From assembly GCA_963790775.1 (NCBI GenBank), contig CAWBPR010000011.1:434001-498000 (forward strand): a stretch of 64,000 nt of DNA. Reading direction: 5' to 3'. The DNA is from JASJBU01 sp963790775. Lineage in GTDB: Bacteria > Pseudomonadota > Gammaproteobacteria > Chromatiales > Chromatiaceae. Within the stretch, counting starts at the first letter, position 1; every line of letters starts with the position of its first letter. The position numbers and the translations under genes are program-made. The notes beneath the pieces are model-generated. The model searched no databases. It was not told the origin of the DNA and saw only the letters and a list, made by a program, of their open reading frames with translations. Positions 37,114-46,416 of the stretch are shown here, piece after piece.

Positions 37114-37723
37114 ATGGTTGTCGGATTAATCATGCTTGCGGGGCTGGTTCTCTACCTGATTGTATCGATCATGCTGATCCTCTTTGGCGCCAGCATTGTG
37201 AGAGCAGGGCAAGCCGGGCTGGAAGGGCGGACTGTTCATGGCCTTGATCATGTATCTTATCCTCTTCTGGGACTGGATCCCCATGCGGGCAGCCCATCAA
37301 TACCTCTAGGGTGGGTTCACCCTCAATAAAACCCTGGAAGAATGGAAACAGGAAACCCCCGGTGTGGCGGAGACTTTAATACCCAATCAAGAGTATGGCT
37401 CAACATCAAAAGACAACCGTAGGCGCTACATTCTCAACCAGCGCTTTGCCTGGGATATCCATACCTCAAAACGTCTGCTTGGTATTCGTGAAGAGGACGA
37501 GCGAATCGTGGATCTTGAAACGGGAGAAGTATTGGCGCAGTACATCGATTTTGATTCCAAACTCAATCAACATGAGCCGCAGGGTATCAGGGATTTCAAG
37601 TTCTGGATGTCTGTGGACTCGTGTGAGCTGGGAGATGGTCGAAGAACAAGGCCAAATAAGTTCGAATTTAATAAACTTATGTACTTATTTCAAGAACAAA
37701 AGGAGTATCAAAAACGATCGTAA
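37114..37723 (+). pseudogene. Broken small membrane protein gene (frameshift and premature stop)
   Basis: The first frame gives a hydrophobic N-terminus (VVGLIMLAGLVLYLIVSIML) ending in RAGQAGLEG near 37225. The natural continuation, MALIMYLILFWDWIPMRAAHQYL, is in the next frame (ATG 37238). That frame meets TAG at 37307-37309 and then resumes without another stop as GGFTLNKTLEEWKQETPGVA and on to 37723. So one gene carries a +1 frameshift, a nonsense codon and probably a small deletion. GGAGAT precedes the start. Function unknown. Confidence 0.75.
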
Positions 37724-37876
37724 AGGATGCGTATGACCGATCATTATTGTCACAAGAAAATTATGCTGATCTTAGCGCCATTACGAATGAGAAGTCATAG
37801 ATAGCTGTTCTAACCTGTGAGTTTTATTCTACGCTGAGAATTAAAGGGACCCCATTGGTTGCGGAAAAGTTAAATC

Positions 37877-37926
37877 AATCGAGACTGACCCCTTTGATCT
37901 TAATCGAGACTGACCCCTTTGATCTT
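37877..37926 (+). repeat. Perfect 25-bp tandem duplication
   Basis: The 25 bases 37877-37901, starting AATCGAGACTGACCCC, are repeated exactly at 37902-37926. A related AGTCAGACCCC string follows at 38011. GACTGACCCC/GTCAGACCCC-type strings recur in REP-like palindromic repeats of proteobacteria. Confidence 0.85.
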
Positions 37927-38028
37927 TTCCCCTATGATCTTTTTTATCACCTGAATCAGCCTTTTTTGTTATCTATATCAATCTGTTATTGCTTAAGTAA
38001 GTGCCATTCGAGTCAGACCCCAAAGAAC

Positions 38029-38121
38029 TTAGATAGACAGGTCGTAAGGGTCGTTACCGGAAGGGTCGGGCCAAGCTGGATCTTCAGGCCAGATCTGAAA
38101 TTTATTTGTTGTATATTTCAT
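38029..38121 (-). CDS. Possible 30-residue small protein rich in Trp, Pro and Asp
   Basis: ATG at 38121 has AGGAG seven bases upstream on the minus strand. The peptide contains IWPEDPAWPDPSGNDPYDLS and ends at 38029. It is short, but the ribosome binding site and unusual composition make chance less likely. It lies in a region of decayed genes and could itself be a remnant. Confidence 0.35.
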   Translation of the reverse strand: MKYTTNKFQIWPEDPAWPDPSGNDPYDLSI

Positions 38122-38350
38122 GTTACTACTCCTATGTATTCCTGATTTAAACATAGGCTATAGATATTTCTCATCTATTGCTGAAAAAATTAAACTAGTT
38201 ACAAGTAATTTCACAAATAGATAAGCGGAGATAGTATTTGTGGCTACAAAATAAATAATGCATACAAGTCATCTGTAACGATATTAATACTCTACTCTAT
38301 CCCACAGAAAACTATATTCTCACTATGCAACCGAGAACTAAGGTTTACAT

Positions 38351-38539
38351 ATGGCAAATCGAATCATATTGTTGGCAAAGTCATCGGACTCAAACGAAAC
38401 ATACGAAACTACTTGTTACAAATTTAATCACTATGGAAAATTATTGGTAACAGGTAATGGCTATTGTATCTATACAGAGATTGCAAACAGACAAGGAGGT
38501 GATACAAAACAGGATTCTAACTATTGTGCTTTATTTTAA
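38351..38539 (+). CDS. Uncertain small hypothetical protein
   Basis: 62 residues starting at an ATG preceded by AAGG. No motif or family is recognised. It lies in an AT-rich accessory stretch, upstream of the better supported small exported protein at 38569. Confidence 0.25.
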   Translation: MANRIILLAKSSDSNETYETTCYKFNHYGKLLVTGNGYCIYTEIANRQGGDTKQDSNYCALF

Positions 38540-38568
38540 TTTTAACTGATATGTACAAGGAGAGAGGC

Positions 38569-38832
38569 ATGAGAAAATTATATATTATACTGATTACTGT
38601 ATTGTTAGTGATGTCATCTTCAGTGGGATTTTCCGCAGAAAACAAAGGTGACGGCTCAGCGCCTGTCGATTCAGGAACTCAATTTAGCAAGCCAAGGGGC
38701 TTTGGAGAGGAAGCATCCCAGGACGAGAATGAGTCACATGAGCGAATGTTTAACGAAGCTGCTCCAGGCGCTTGGAGTAAGGACCCAGAGCCTGGCAAAG
38801 ATAAACCTTCGGATGAAGCTAAAGACAAATAA
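38569..38832 (+). CDS. Small exported hydrophilic protein
   Basis: 87 residues. The ATG at 38569 is chosen for its AGGAGAG site and because the product then begins with a signal peptide (MRKLYIILITVLLVMSSSVG, cleaved near FSA). The mature part is short, acidic and disordered (EEASQDENESHE, then DPEPGKDKPSDEAKDK). No family is recognised. Confidence 0.6.
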   Translation: MRKLYIILITVLLVMSSSVGFSAENKGDGSAPVDSGTQFSKPRGFGEEASQDENESHERMFNEAAPGAWSKDPEPGKDKPSDEAKDK

Positions 38833-39093
38833 TCCGAATTGAAAGTGCTGTCTATGACAAGTGGGCTTACTTGTAGGCCCTCTTGTCAGTATGTGGTGCG
38901 ACTGTAGGAATCGCTCTTGCGTCAACCGTAGCTCAACGCAACGGATATAGGGTAGACTTTCACAATGCTGAAAAGATCTAATCGATCGGGTCTTATTATT
39001 TGTGGCGGGTGGGCCGCCCGCAACCATCAACCGGGCTGTGCCATTATACGTGTAGGGTGCGCCGTCGCCTACGAAAGAGTCTTTAAAAATTTC

Positions 39094-39123
39094 CACTGCT
39101 GTCCCGTTAATGGGACAGCAGTG
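39094..39123. terminator. Bidirectional terminator
   Basis: CACTGCTGTCCC and GGGACAGCAGTG form a perfect 12-bp stem with a six-base loop. On the minus strand it is followed by AAATTTTT, directly after the stop of the gene at 39128. Confidence 0.8.
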
Positions 39124-39127
39124 AAAA

Positions 39128-39799
39128 TTAATCTACTCTTTCTTCAAAAAGTTTAATTGAGTTGGAAACTTCATGTTCGTTAAAATCTTCCTTGTTAATC
39201 CAATAGTCGGAAGTAATCATAGAATATTTGTTCGATCCGTAATTGTGTAATTCCCAGACTATATTCTCCGCATCACCAAATTGCTCTTTCCCGTTTAGTT
39301 GATTCTCAAACAACCTTGTAATTGGGCTTTTATCAGTCAGTCCACTGCAAACTGCCTTTAAAGCAATTTCTTTCGTTACTGTAATATTTGAATCTCCCTT
39401 AAAATTCAATTCAAATTCAATTTTTGTTGCTTTGGCCTTTGGGAATATTCCGTTAAAAGCCGTATAGAGTAACTGATTAATGTTGAATAAGGCGTAGTGT
39501 AATGCTGTGTCAGGGTTTTCTTCTGCTTCATTGTCATCTGCCATTTCATGCGAGAGATTTCGAATTTGTCCAGGGTTTAAATCATCTTTTAACTTATATC
39601 TCAGTAAAATTTCTGCTGCCTCGTGTGGCTCGAAATCACTGAGTGCCATTTCTAACAACGCCCGCAATTCAGAAGGGTTTGAGTTTTCAGCATCAGAAAA
39701 ATCCAACTCCTCTAGTAGATTGACGTAGTCATCGTTGGACCAATACCCAGGTATCTCGCTGATTGATTTAATTTCATTTACTTTTAATGTGAATTTCAT
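39128..39799 (-). CDS. Hypothetical cytoplasmic protein
   Basis: 223 residues, acidic, mixed alpha/beta, no signal or membrane segment. No family recognised. The gene is AT-richer than its surroundings, with a codon use unlike the nar and gltA genes, and ends at a strong terminator, so it is probably a recent acquisition. The homologous function cannot be read from the sequence. Confidence 0.65.
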   Translation of the reverse strand: MKFTLKVNEIKSISEIPGYWSNDDYVNLLEELDFSDAENSNPSELRALLEMALSDFEPHEAAEILLRYKLKDDLNPGQIRNLSHEMADDNEAEENPDTALHYALFNINQLLYTAFNGIFPKAKATKIEFELNFKGDSNITVTKEIALKAVCSGLTDKSPITRLFENQLNGKEQFGDAENIVWELHNYGSNKYSMITSDYWINKEDFNEHEVSNSIKLFEERVD

Positions 39800-40056
39800 A
39801 GTCGTCTTGTTTGCCCATATTCGGTTGTAAGAAAACTAGGAAGTAATAGGGACAGGCCGCGCTTCTGCACATTTACATGGCCTTGTTTGCTGCGCCATTG
39901 AATCCTCCTTGATCTGTGTAATTCATTGTCCTTGTCCAGCAGGCACTAAATGATGCCTGAGTCTCGGTGTGCCTGGTAAATTTTATTTCTGAGGAGTCAG
40001 CTTTTCATACAGGCATATGCCTGCTGTTCAGTTAATTTCTCATCCATGAGATTGGC

Positions 40057-41328
40057 TTAACCTTTCCCAGTCACCAACACCCGTCCCATGCCGGGACCCA
40101 GATCGAATTCGAACGGTGTGGGCAGGTGGTCCATGGGCCATTCAGGGGAGACGTCCTGCAGGGGAGGGGGTGCCTGGATATGCCGGTAGAGATCGTCGCA
40201 GTGAAAGTGCTGGCCGTTCCAGGGGTCCTTGTTGATGATCAACAGGGCCTGGCCACTACCGTTGGTGGATGCCTTCCACAACAGCAGCAGGGCGGGATTG
40301 GGATGGTCCAGGCGTTGCAGCAGGCTCTCTTCCTGAAACACCGGGTATTCGGCCTTGATCTTGTTGACGTGACGGATGAAGTCGCTCAGGTCGACGGGTC
40401 CCTGTTCCCAATGCTCCGGGCGGGTCTCCGCCACGTGCAGACGCCGGCTGAAGCCATACTCGTAGCCGATGGGCATCATCACGCCGCTGGAGAACAGGGC
40501 GGCGAACAGATAGCGCTGTTTGAGCGCCTCGACGTTATTGCCGGACTCGGCATACAGGCGCTCGGTATCGTGGCTTTCCGGAAAGCTGATGGAAGGCGCG
40601 ATGTCGCGGGTCAGCTCATATTGCTCCAAAAGCCAGGGGCTGCTGAAGTCCCACCACTTGGAACTGTTGAATACATAGTCGAAACCGGCGGAGGCGGTGT
40701 CGCGGGTCTGCTTGGGGGTGCAGCCCAGGGTTTCGGCGAGAAACACCACGTCGGGGTGGGCGGCCTTAGTGCATTCGATCAGGCGCCGCCAGATATGGGT
40801 CGGGAGTTGATAGGCGGCGTCGCAACGCAGCCCCTTGAAACCCAGGTCCACCAGATATTCCACCACCTTGCAGCAGTAGTCCAGCAGCCCTTCGGCATCG
40901 CGGGTATGGGCATGATCGAACTGCGCCAGATCGCGCCATACGGTGCGGCTGCCATCCTCTTCCACACAAAAGGGATTGGCCACCTTGTTGCCCTTGCGCT
41001 TGAACCACTCCGGATGTTCCCGCACCAGGGCCGAATCCACCGCGCAGTGATTGATCACCAGGTCAGTGCTTACGCTCAGCCCGAGGGCGGCGGCGCTGGC
41101 CGTCATCTCCCGCACCTGATCTTCCGGGGAGCGGTGCGAGCCCGGTTTGAGGAAGCGCTTGTCGATGCTGAAATAGTCAGCGATGGAGTAGAGACTGCCG
41201 GAGCGGCCGGATTTCTGGATGGGGTTGACGTAGATCCAGTCGAAACCCAGATCGGCAGCGCGTTCCAGGTGCGGCGTCCAGTCCGGCAGCGGCCCCGTCA
41301 GGAGGGGGAACAGATTGTAGATTCTCAT
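40057..41328 (-). CDS. GH13 alpha-amylase-like enzyme, intact copy
   Basis: 423 residues, a GH13 barrel. Conserved regions: STDLVINHC (region I, about 87-95), GLRCDAAYQ with nucleophile D170, FLAETLG with acid/base E199, and SHDTERL with D254. A short C-terminal beta domain ends the protein. There is no signal peptide, so it acts on cytoplasmic glucan, and the layout resembles the catalytic part of GlgE-type or glycogen-linked GH13 enzymes. It starts 7 bases after the stop of the upstream glgA fragment. This is the only uninterrupted one of the two copies. Confidence 0.88.
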   Translation of the reverse strand: MRIYNLFPLLTGPLPDWTPHLERAADLGFDWIYVNPIQKSGRSGSLYSIADYFSIDKRFLKPGSHRSPEDQVREMTASAAALGLSVSTDLVINHCAVDSALVREHPEWFKRKGNKVANPFCVEEDGSRTVWRDLAQFDHAHTRDAEGLLDYCCKVVEYLVDLGFKGLRCDAAYQLPTHIWRRLIECTKAAHPDVVFLAETLGCTPKQTRDTASAGFDYVFNSSKWWDFSSPWLLEQYELTRDIAPSISFPESHDTERLYAESGNNVEALKQRYLFAALFSSGVMMPIGYEYGFSRRLHVAETRPEHWEQGPVDLSDFIRHVNKIKAEYPVFQEESLLQRLDHPNPALLLLWKASTNGSGQALLIINKDPWNGQHFHCDDLYRHIQAPPPLQDVSPEWPMDHLPTPFEFDLGPGMGRVLVTGKG

Positions 41329-41335
41329 GCGCCGG

Positions 41336-42461
41336 CTATTTGTTCCTGATGAAGTCGTAGATGTTCATGTAGTCCTGTCCCGGTACGTTCCAGGAATAGT
41401 CTGAGCGCATGGCGTTGCGGATCAGGTCACGGAAGTGCTCCGGGTACTGATAGTAGCAGTCGATGGCACGGATCAGGGCCGATTCCAGACCGGCGTTGTC
41501 GTAATTTTCGAATACATACCCGTTGCGCTCGTGCAGCGGCCGGTACGAATGGTCCTTGTCGAATACGGTGTCCGCCAGGCCGCCCACTGAACGCACCACC
41601 GGGATGGTGCCGTAACGCAGGGAGATGAGCTGGGTGAGGCCGCAGGGTTCAAACTGGCTGGGCACCAGCATAATGTCCGACCCGGCATAGATCAGGTGTG
41701 ACAACTCCTCGTCATAGCCGATCTCCAGGTGGCAGTCGGGACTGTCGTTGAGAGTGCCTTTGAGGTGCCAGAAGTCGGCGTTGATCGCGTGATCCGGGCT
41801 GGAACCCAGAAGCACCACCTGGGCGCCACGTTCCAGGGATTCGAAGATCGCATGGCGCACCAGGTCCAGACCTTTTTGCGGGTCCAGGCGGCCGATGAAG
41901 GCGACCATCGGTTTTTCGTTGTCCGCCAGCATCAGGCGATGACGCAGGGCGCGCTTGTTGTCGTACTTGGCGTCGATGTTGTCCACCCCGTAGCGCATCG
42001 GCAGCAGATGATCCACTTCCGGGTTCCATACGTTGTAGTCGATGCCGTTGAGCACGCCACCGTATTTCACCTGATGGGTGTGGAGGGTGGGTTCCAGACC
42101 GAAACCCTGATTCAGGTCGCGGGTTTCCATGGCGTAATGCGGCGACACCGTGGTGATGAAATTGGAATAGACGATGCCGCCCTTGAGCAGGTTCAGGGCG
42201 TGCAGATTGTTGTTGTCGCGCAGCCGGTTGTAGTCGAAGAAGCGGTCTGGATCGTGCAGCCCGGTGGCCCGCAGCAGCTCCATGCCGGTAACGCCCTGGT
42301 GTTTGAAGTTGTGGATGGTGAGGCAGACCCGTGGGTGGTGCATGCCCAGCTTCTGGTAGATCTCGTACAGCAGCACCGGGACCAGGGCGGATATGCCAGT
42401 CGTGGCAGTGGATGATGTCCGGCTGCTTGCCCGACTTCCAGAGGAATTCCATCGCCGCCCT
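41336..42461 (-). pseudogene. glgA: Truncated, frameshifted glycogen synthase (copy A)
   Basis: The C-terminal 370 or so residues of GlgA are present and almost identical to copy B, including the GGLADTVFDKDHSYRPLHER region. One inserted A near 42391-42393 shifts the frame just after IIHCHDW, and the homology stops at about 42461, removing the N-terminal ADP-glucose-binding KVGGL motif. It cannot make an active enzyme. Confidence 0.9.
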
Positions 42462-42470
42462 GAGTAGTAG

Positions 42471-45080
42471 GTGACAGATCACGTTTCTAAACTTATACAT
42501 GGCCTTGTTTGTTGCGCCACTGCATCCTCCCTGATCTGTGTAATTCATTGTCCTTGTCCAGCAGGCACTAAATGATGCCTGAGTCTCGGTGTGCCTGGTA
42601 AATATTATTTCTGAGGAGTCAGCTTTTCATACAGGCATATGCCTGCTGTTCGGTTAACTTCTCATCCATGAGCTTGGCTTAACCTGTCCCGTCACCAACA
42701 CCCTTCCCATGCCGGGACCCAGGTCGAACTCGAACGGGGTGGGCAGGTGCTCCATGGGCCATTCGGGGGACACGTCGAGCAGCGGGGGAGGCGCCTGGAT
42801 ATGCCGGTAGAGGTCGTCGCAGTGAAAGTGCTGGCCGTTCCAGGGATCCTTGTTGAGGATCAGCAGGGCCTGGCCATTACCATTGGTGGATGCCTTCCAC
42901 AGCAGCAGCAGACGGGGTTGGGGTGGTCCAGGCGCTGCAGCAGGCTCTCTTCCTGGAATACCGGATATTCGGCCTTGATCTGGTTGACGTGTCGGATGAA
43001 GTCGCTCAGATCGACCGCTGTCTGCTCCCAATGCTCGGGGCGGGTCTCCGCCACATGCAGGCGTCGGCTGAAGCCGAACTCGTAGCCGATGGGCATCATC
43101 ACGCCGCTGGAGAACAGCGCCGCGAACAGATAGCGCTGTTTCAGCGCTTCGACGTTATTGCCGGACTCGGCGAACAGACGCTCGGTATCGTGGCTTTCCG
43201 GGAAGCTGATGGAAGGCGCAATGTCCCGGGTCATCTCGTATTGCTCCAGCAGCCAGGGACTGCTGAAGTCCCACCACTTGGAGCTGTTGAAGATATAGTC
43301 GAAGCCGGCGGAGGCGGTGTCGCGGGTCTGCTTGGGGGTGCAACCCAGGGTTTCGGCGAGAAACACCACATCCGGATGGGCGGCCTTGGTGCGTTCGATC
43401 AGGCGCCGCCAGATATGGGTCGGGAGCTGATAGGCGGCGTCGCAGCGCAGGCCCTTGAAACCCAGGTCCACCAGATATTCCACCACCTTGCAGCAGTAGT
43501 CCAGCAGCCCTTCGGGATCGCGGGTATGGGCATGATCGAACTGCGCCAGATCGCGCCATACGGTGCGGCTGCCGTCTTCCTCAACACAAAAGGGGTTGGC
43601 CACCTTGTTGCCGTCGCGCTTGAACCACTCCGGATGTTCGCGGACCAGGGCGGAATCCACCGCGCAGTGATTGATCACCAGGTCGGTGCTTACGCTCAGC
43701 CCGAGAGCGGCGGCGCTGGCTGTCATGTCCCGCACCTGATCTTCCGGGGAGCGGCGCGAGCGCGGTTTGAGGAAGCGCTTGTCGATGCTGAAGTAGTCAG
43801 CAATGGAGTAGAGACTGCCGGAACGGCCGGATTGCTGGATGGGGTTGACGTAGATCCAGTCGAAACCCAGATCGGCAGCGCGTTCCAGGTGCGGCGTCCA
43901 GTCCGGCAGCGGCCCCGTCAGGAGGGGGAACAGGTTGTAGATTCTCATGCGCCGGCTATTTGTTCCTGATGAAGTCGTAGATGTTCATGTAGTCCTGTCC
44001 CGGTACGTTCCAGGAATAGTCTGAGCGCATGGCGTTGCGGATCAGGTCGCGGAAGTGCTCCGGGTACTGATAGTAGCAGTCGATGGCGCGGATCAGGGCC
44101 GATTCCAGACCGGCATTGTCGTAATTTTCGAATACATACCCGTTGCGCTCGTGCAGCGGCCGGTACGAATGGTCCTTGTCGAATACGGTGTCCGCCAGGC
44201 CGCCCACTGAACGCACCACCGGGATGGTGCCGTAACGCAGGGAGATGAGCTGGGTGAGGCCGCAGGGTTCGAACTGGCTGGGCACCAGCATAATGTCCGA
44301 CCCGGCATAGATCAGGTGTGACAACTCCTCGTCATAGCCGATCTCCAGGTGGCAGTCGGGACTGTCGTTGAGAATGCCTTTGAGGTGCCAGAAGTCGGCG
44401 TTGATCGCGTGGTCCGGGCTGGAACCCAGAAGCACCACCTGGGCGCCACGCTCCAGGGATTCGAAGATCGCATGGCGCACCAGGTCCAGACCTTTTTGCG
44501 GGTCCAGGCGGCCGATGAAGGCGACGATCGGTTTTTCGTTGTCCGCCAGCATCAGGCGATGACGCAGGGCGCGCTTGTTATCGTACTTGGCGTCGATGTT
44601 GTCCACCCCGTAGCGCATCGGCAGCAGATGATCCACTTCCGGGTTCCATACGTTGTAGTCGATGCCGTTGAGCACGCCACCGTATTTCACCTGATGGGTG
44701 TGGAGGGTGGGTTCCAGACCGAAACCCTGATTCAGGTCGCGGGTTTCCATGGCGTAATGCGGCGACACCGTGGTGATGAAATTGGAATAGACGATGCCGC
44801 CCTTGAGCAGGTTCAGGGCGTGCAGATTGTTGTTGTCGCGCAGCCGGTTGTAGTCGAAGAAGCGGTCTGGATCGTGCAGCCCGGTAGCCCGCAGCAGCTC
44901 CATGCCGGTAACGCCCTGGTGTTTGAAGTTGTGGATGGTGAGGCAGACCCGTGGGTGGTGCATGCCCAGCTTCTGGTAGATCTCGTACAGCAGCACCGGG
45001 ACCAGGGCGGATTGCCAGTCGTGGCAGTGGATGATGTCCGGCTGCTTGCCCGACTTCCAGAGGAATTCCATCGCCGCCCT
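42471..45080. repeat. Tandem segmental duplication, copy B (about 2.6 kb)
   Basis: Second copy of the segment at 39849-42461, joined to it by only about ten bases. It starts with the REP-like string GTGACAGATCACGTTTCT (42471-42488), a diverged version of the one in front of copy A. In copy B glgA continues into unique sequence beyond 45080. Confidence 0.93.
42654..43948 (-). pseudogene. Frameshifted GH13 alpha-amylase-like gene (copy B)
   Basis: Closely matches the intact gene at 40057, with all catalytic residues preserved. It lost one base near 42910-42916 (AGACGGGG against AGGGCGGGA in copy A), which shifts the frame after about residue 345. A second one-base loss near 42692 removes the usual stop codon. 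The product would be truncated within the C-terminal domain. Confidence 0.88.
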
Positions 45081-45572
45081 GGAGAAGAAGGCGAAGCGCA
45101 GGATGTCGTCAGGGAAGCCGTAGACGCTGCCCCGGCTGAAGAAGTTGTCCGGCGAATGGGGCTCGATAAAGAAGCATTTGCGTCCATGCACGAAACCGAA
45201 CAGCACGGTGCAGTGGATGGCCCCATCGTACCAGGGCACCCAGAGATCCTGATAGACCTGATGCAGTTCATAGACGTGGTCGTAACGCAGGTTGTCATAC
45301 TTGGGCAGTATGATCTCCACGTGGTTGCCGCGAATCGCCAGTTCGCCGCTGAGTCCGAACACCACATCCGCCAGGCCGCCCACTTTGGCCACTGGAGCCA
45401 TCTCCGGGCTGATCTGCACGATGAACAGTTCCGGGCGATGCACCGCGGTTGGCGTTTCATCGGGTACCGGCTCCTCTACATGGACCGATTCCGCCTCGGC
45501 CGGCATGGTTAGGGCATGGGGTACATCTGGTTCGGCAGGTTGCGGGGCGGGTCGTGGCTTAGGCTTAGCCAA
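43956..45572 (-). CDS. glgA: Glycogen synthase, catalytic part (copy B)
   Basis: GT5 glycogen synthase using ADP-glucose. The KVGGLADVVFGLSGELA motif is near residue 62. The C-terminal GT-B half carries FEPCGLTQLISLRYGTIPVV and the conserved Glu. The catalytic domain is complete. The open frame starts in a Pro/Ala-rich leader without a ribosome binding site, while a good site exists at 46201 in another frame, so the leader seems to be separated from the enzyme by a frameshift (see 45509-46201). Without correction, expression would depend on an internal start such as the ATG codons near 45480-45510. Confidence 0.9.
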   Translation of the reverse strand: MAKPKPRPAPQPAEPDVPHALTMPAEAESVHVEEPVPDETPTAVHRPELFIVQISPEMAPVAKVGGLADVVFGLSGELAIRGNHVEIILPKYDNLRYDHVYELHQVYQDLWVPWYDGAIHCTVLFGFVHGRKCFFIEPHSPDNFFSRGSVYGFPDDILRFAFFSRAAMEFLWKSGKQPDIIHCHDWQSALVPVLLYEIYQKLGMHHPRVCLTIHNFKHQGVTGMELLRATGLHDPDRFFDYNRLRDNNNLHALNLLKGGIVYSNFITTVSPHYAMETRDLNQGFGLEPTLHTHQVKYGGVLNGIDYNVWNPEVDHLLPMRYGVDNIDAKYDNKRALRHRLMLADNEKPIVAFIGRLDPQKGLDLVRHAIFESLERGAQVVLLGSSPDHAINADFWHLKGILNDSPDCHLEIGYDEELSHLIYAGSDIMLVPSQFEPCGLTQLISLRYGTIPVVRSVGGLADTVFDKDHSYRPLHERNGYVFENYDNAGLESALIRAIDCYYQYPEHFRDLIRNAMRSDYSWNVPGQDYMNIYDFIRNK

Positions 45573-46201
45573 AGGTGCAGGTTCCGTTGCGGGCTGTTGC
45601 GGTGAGGCGGTCTGCGTCGGCCGGATTGGCGCGGAAGGCGAAACAGGAGCCTGTGGTCCGTTGTGGTTCCCGCTGCCGGAGCCTTGGAGGTTGGCGCGGG
45701 CTTATCCGCTGGTTCGGGTTGAGTCGAGGGTTTTGCTTTGGCTGCCGGCTCCGGGGTGGTTTCAGGTTCCGGCTGCTTTGCAACAGAGTCTTGTTTGCTC
45801 TTGGCTGTCTCGGGCGACGGGGTGGGCGCTTTCGCAGTGCTTGCCGGCGCAGGGGCCGCAGACGCTGGTTTGGTCGGCGTAGCGCTCGCTGCCGGGTCCT
45901 TGGTCGTCGATGCCGGTTGCGTGGGCGCTTTTGCCGTCGCGGGTGGGGAGGCTGGCGCGGGTTTGGCCGGAGTCGTCACCGGCTTCGTTGGCGGGTTGTC
46001 AGGCTTGCGAGGCTCTGGACGCCGGTTCGCCCCGGTATCACTGCGGCGCTCAACAGTCTTTTCAACCGGCGGCTTGGCGGCAGATGTGTCCTTACCCGCA
46101 GCGGCGGGGCTCTGCTTGGATTTTACATCGGCTGCCGGGGGAGTGGTTGGGGCCGACTGGGTCCCGGCTTTTTTCTTACTAATCGGAGGCTTTTTCGCCA
46201 T
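45509..46201 (-). CDS. Pro/Ala/Lys-rich leader, probably the out-of-frame N-terminus of GlgA
   Basis: ATG at 46201 is preceded by AGGAAGGAA, a strong binding site. About 180 residues of low-complexity Pro/Ala/Thr/Lys sequence follow (for example KPASAAPAPASTAKAPTPSP). After KAPAAG the composition turns Arg-rich, while the same low-complexity style continues in the glgA frame (QAPVSPSAPIRPTQTASPQQ). The frames therefore swap at about 45655-45700. The best reading is one gene, 46201 to 43956, with a single indel. Disordered Pro/Ala leaders on glycogen synthase are unusual. Confidence 0.7.
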   Translation of the reverse strand: MAKKPPISKKKAGTQSAPTTPPAADVKSKQSPAAAGKDTSAAKPPVEKTVERRSDTGANRRPEPRKPDNPPTKPVTTPAKPAPASPPATAKAPTQPASTTKDPAASATPTKPASAAPAPASTAKAPTPSPETAKSKQDSVAKQPEPETTPEPAAKAKPSTQPEPADKPAPTSKAPAAGTTTDHRLLFRLPRQSGRRRPPHRNSPQRNLHLWLSLSHDPPRNLPNQMYPMP

Positions 46202-46416
46202 GTTGCATTCCTTCCTACGTTCTTGTTCCCGGGAAATTGGCGCCTTGGATCCACTCAGGTGGACTTGTCAGGATAGTTCGGGAGTCTAACGTCGCGACAT
46301 GTTGCAGACGATACTCGCCAGAACCCAAAGGTTCAAGATTATTGGAGGCTGTTCGGCAGGATCGAGGCGAAGAATCGAGGATCATTGGAGTTCAAAATAA
46401 GCGGCTGACAGGGCTA

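Larger units (their letters stand above)
39849..42461. repeat. Tandem segmental duplication, copy A (about 2.6 kb)
   Basis: This segment is nearly identical to 42471-45080 at an offset of about 2620 bases. It carries a GH13 enzyme gene and a 5'-truncated glycogen synthase gene. It starts with a REP-like string GGGACAGGCCGCGCTTCT (39849-39866). Confidence 0.93.

Noticed and set aside
37395..37736. Alternative frame over the broken membrane protein gene
   Set aside because: The reading in the frame of 37238-37723 has the coherent protein-like sequence; this one is a shadow.
40126..41349. Long open frame on the plus strand opposite the GH13 gene (407 codons), and its counterpart at 42890-43969
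   Set aside because: It is antisense to a gene with all catalytic motifs, lacks a ribosome binding site, and reflects codon bias of the real gene.
44349..45512. 387-codon plus-strand frame opposite glgA
   Set aside because: A shadow of the glycogen synthase gene; Val/His/Gln-rich composition and no family resemblance.
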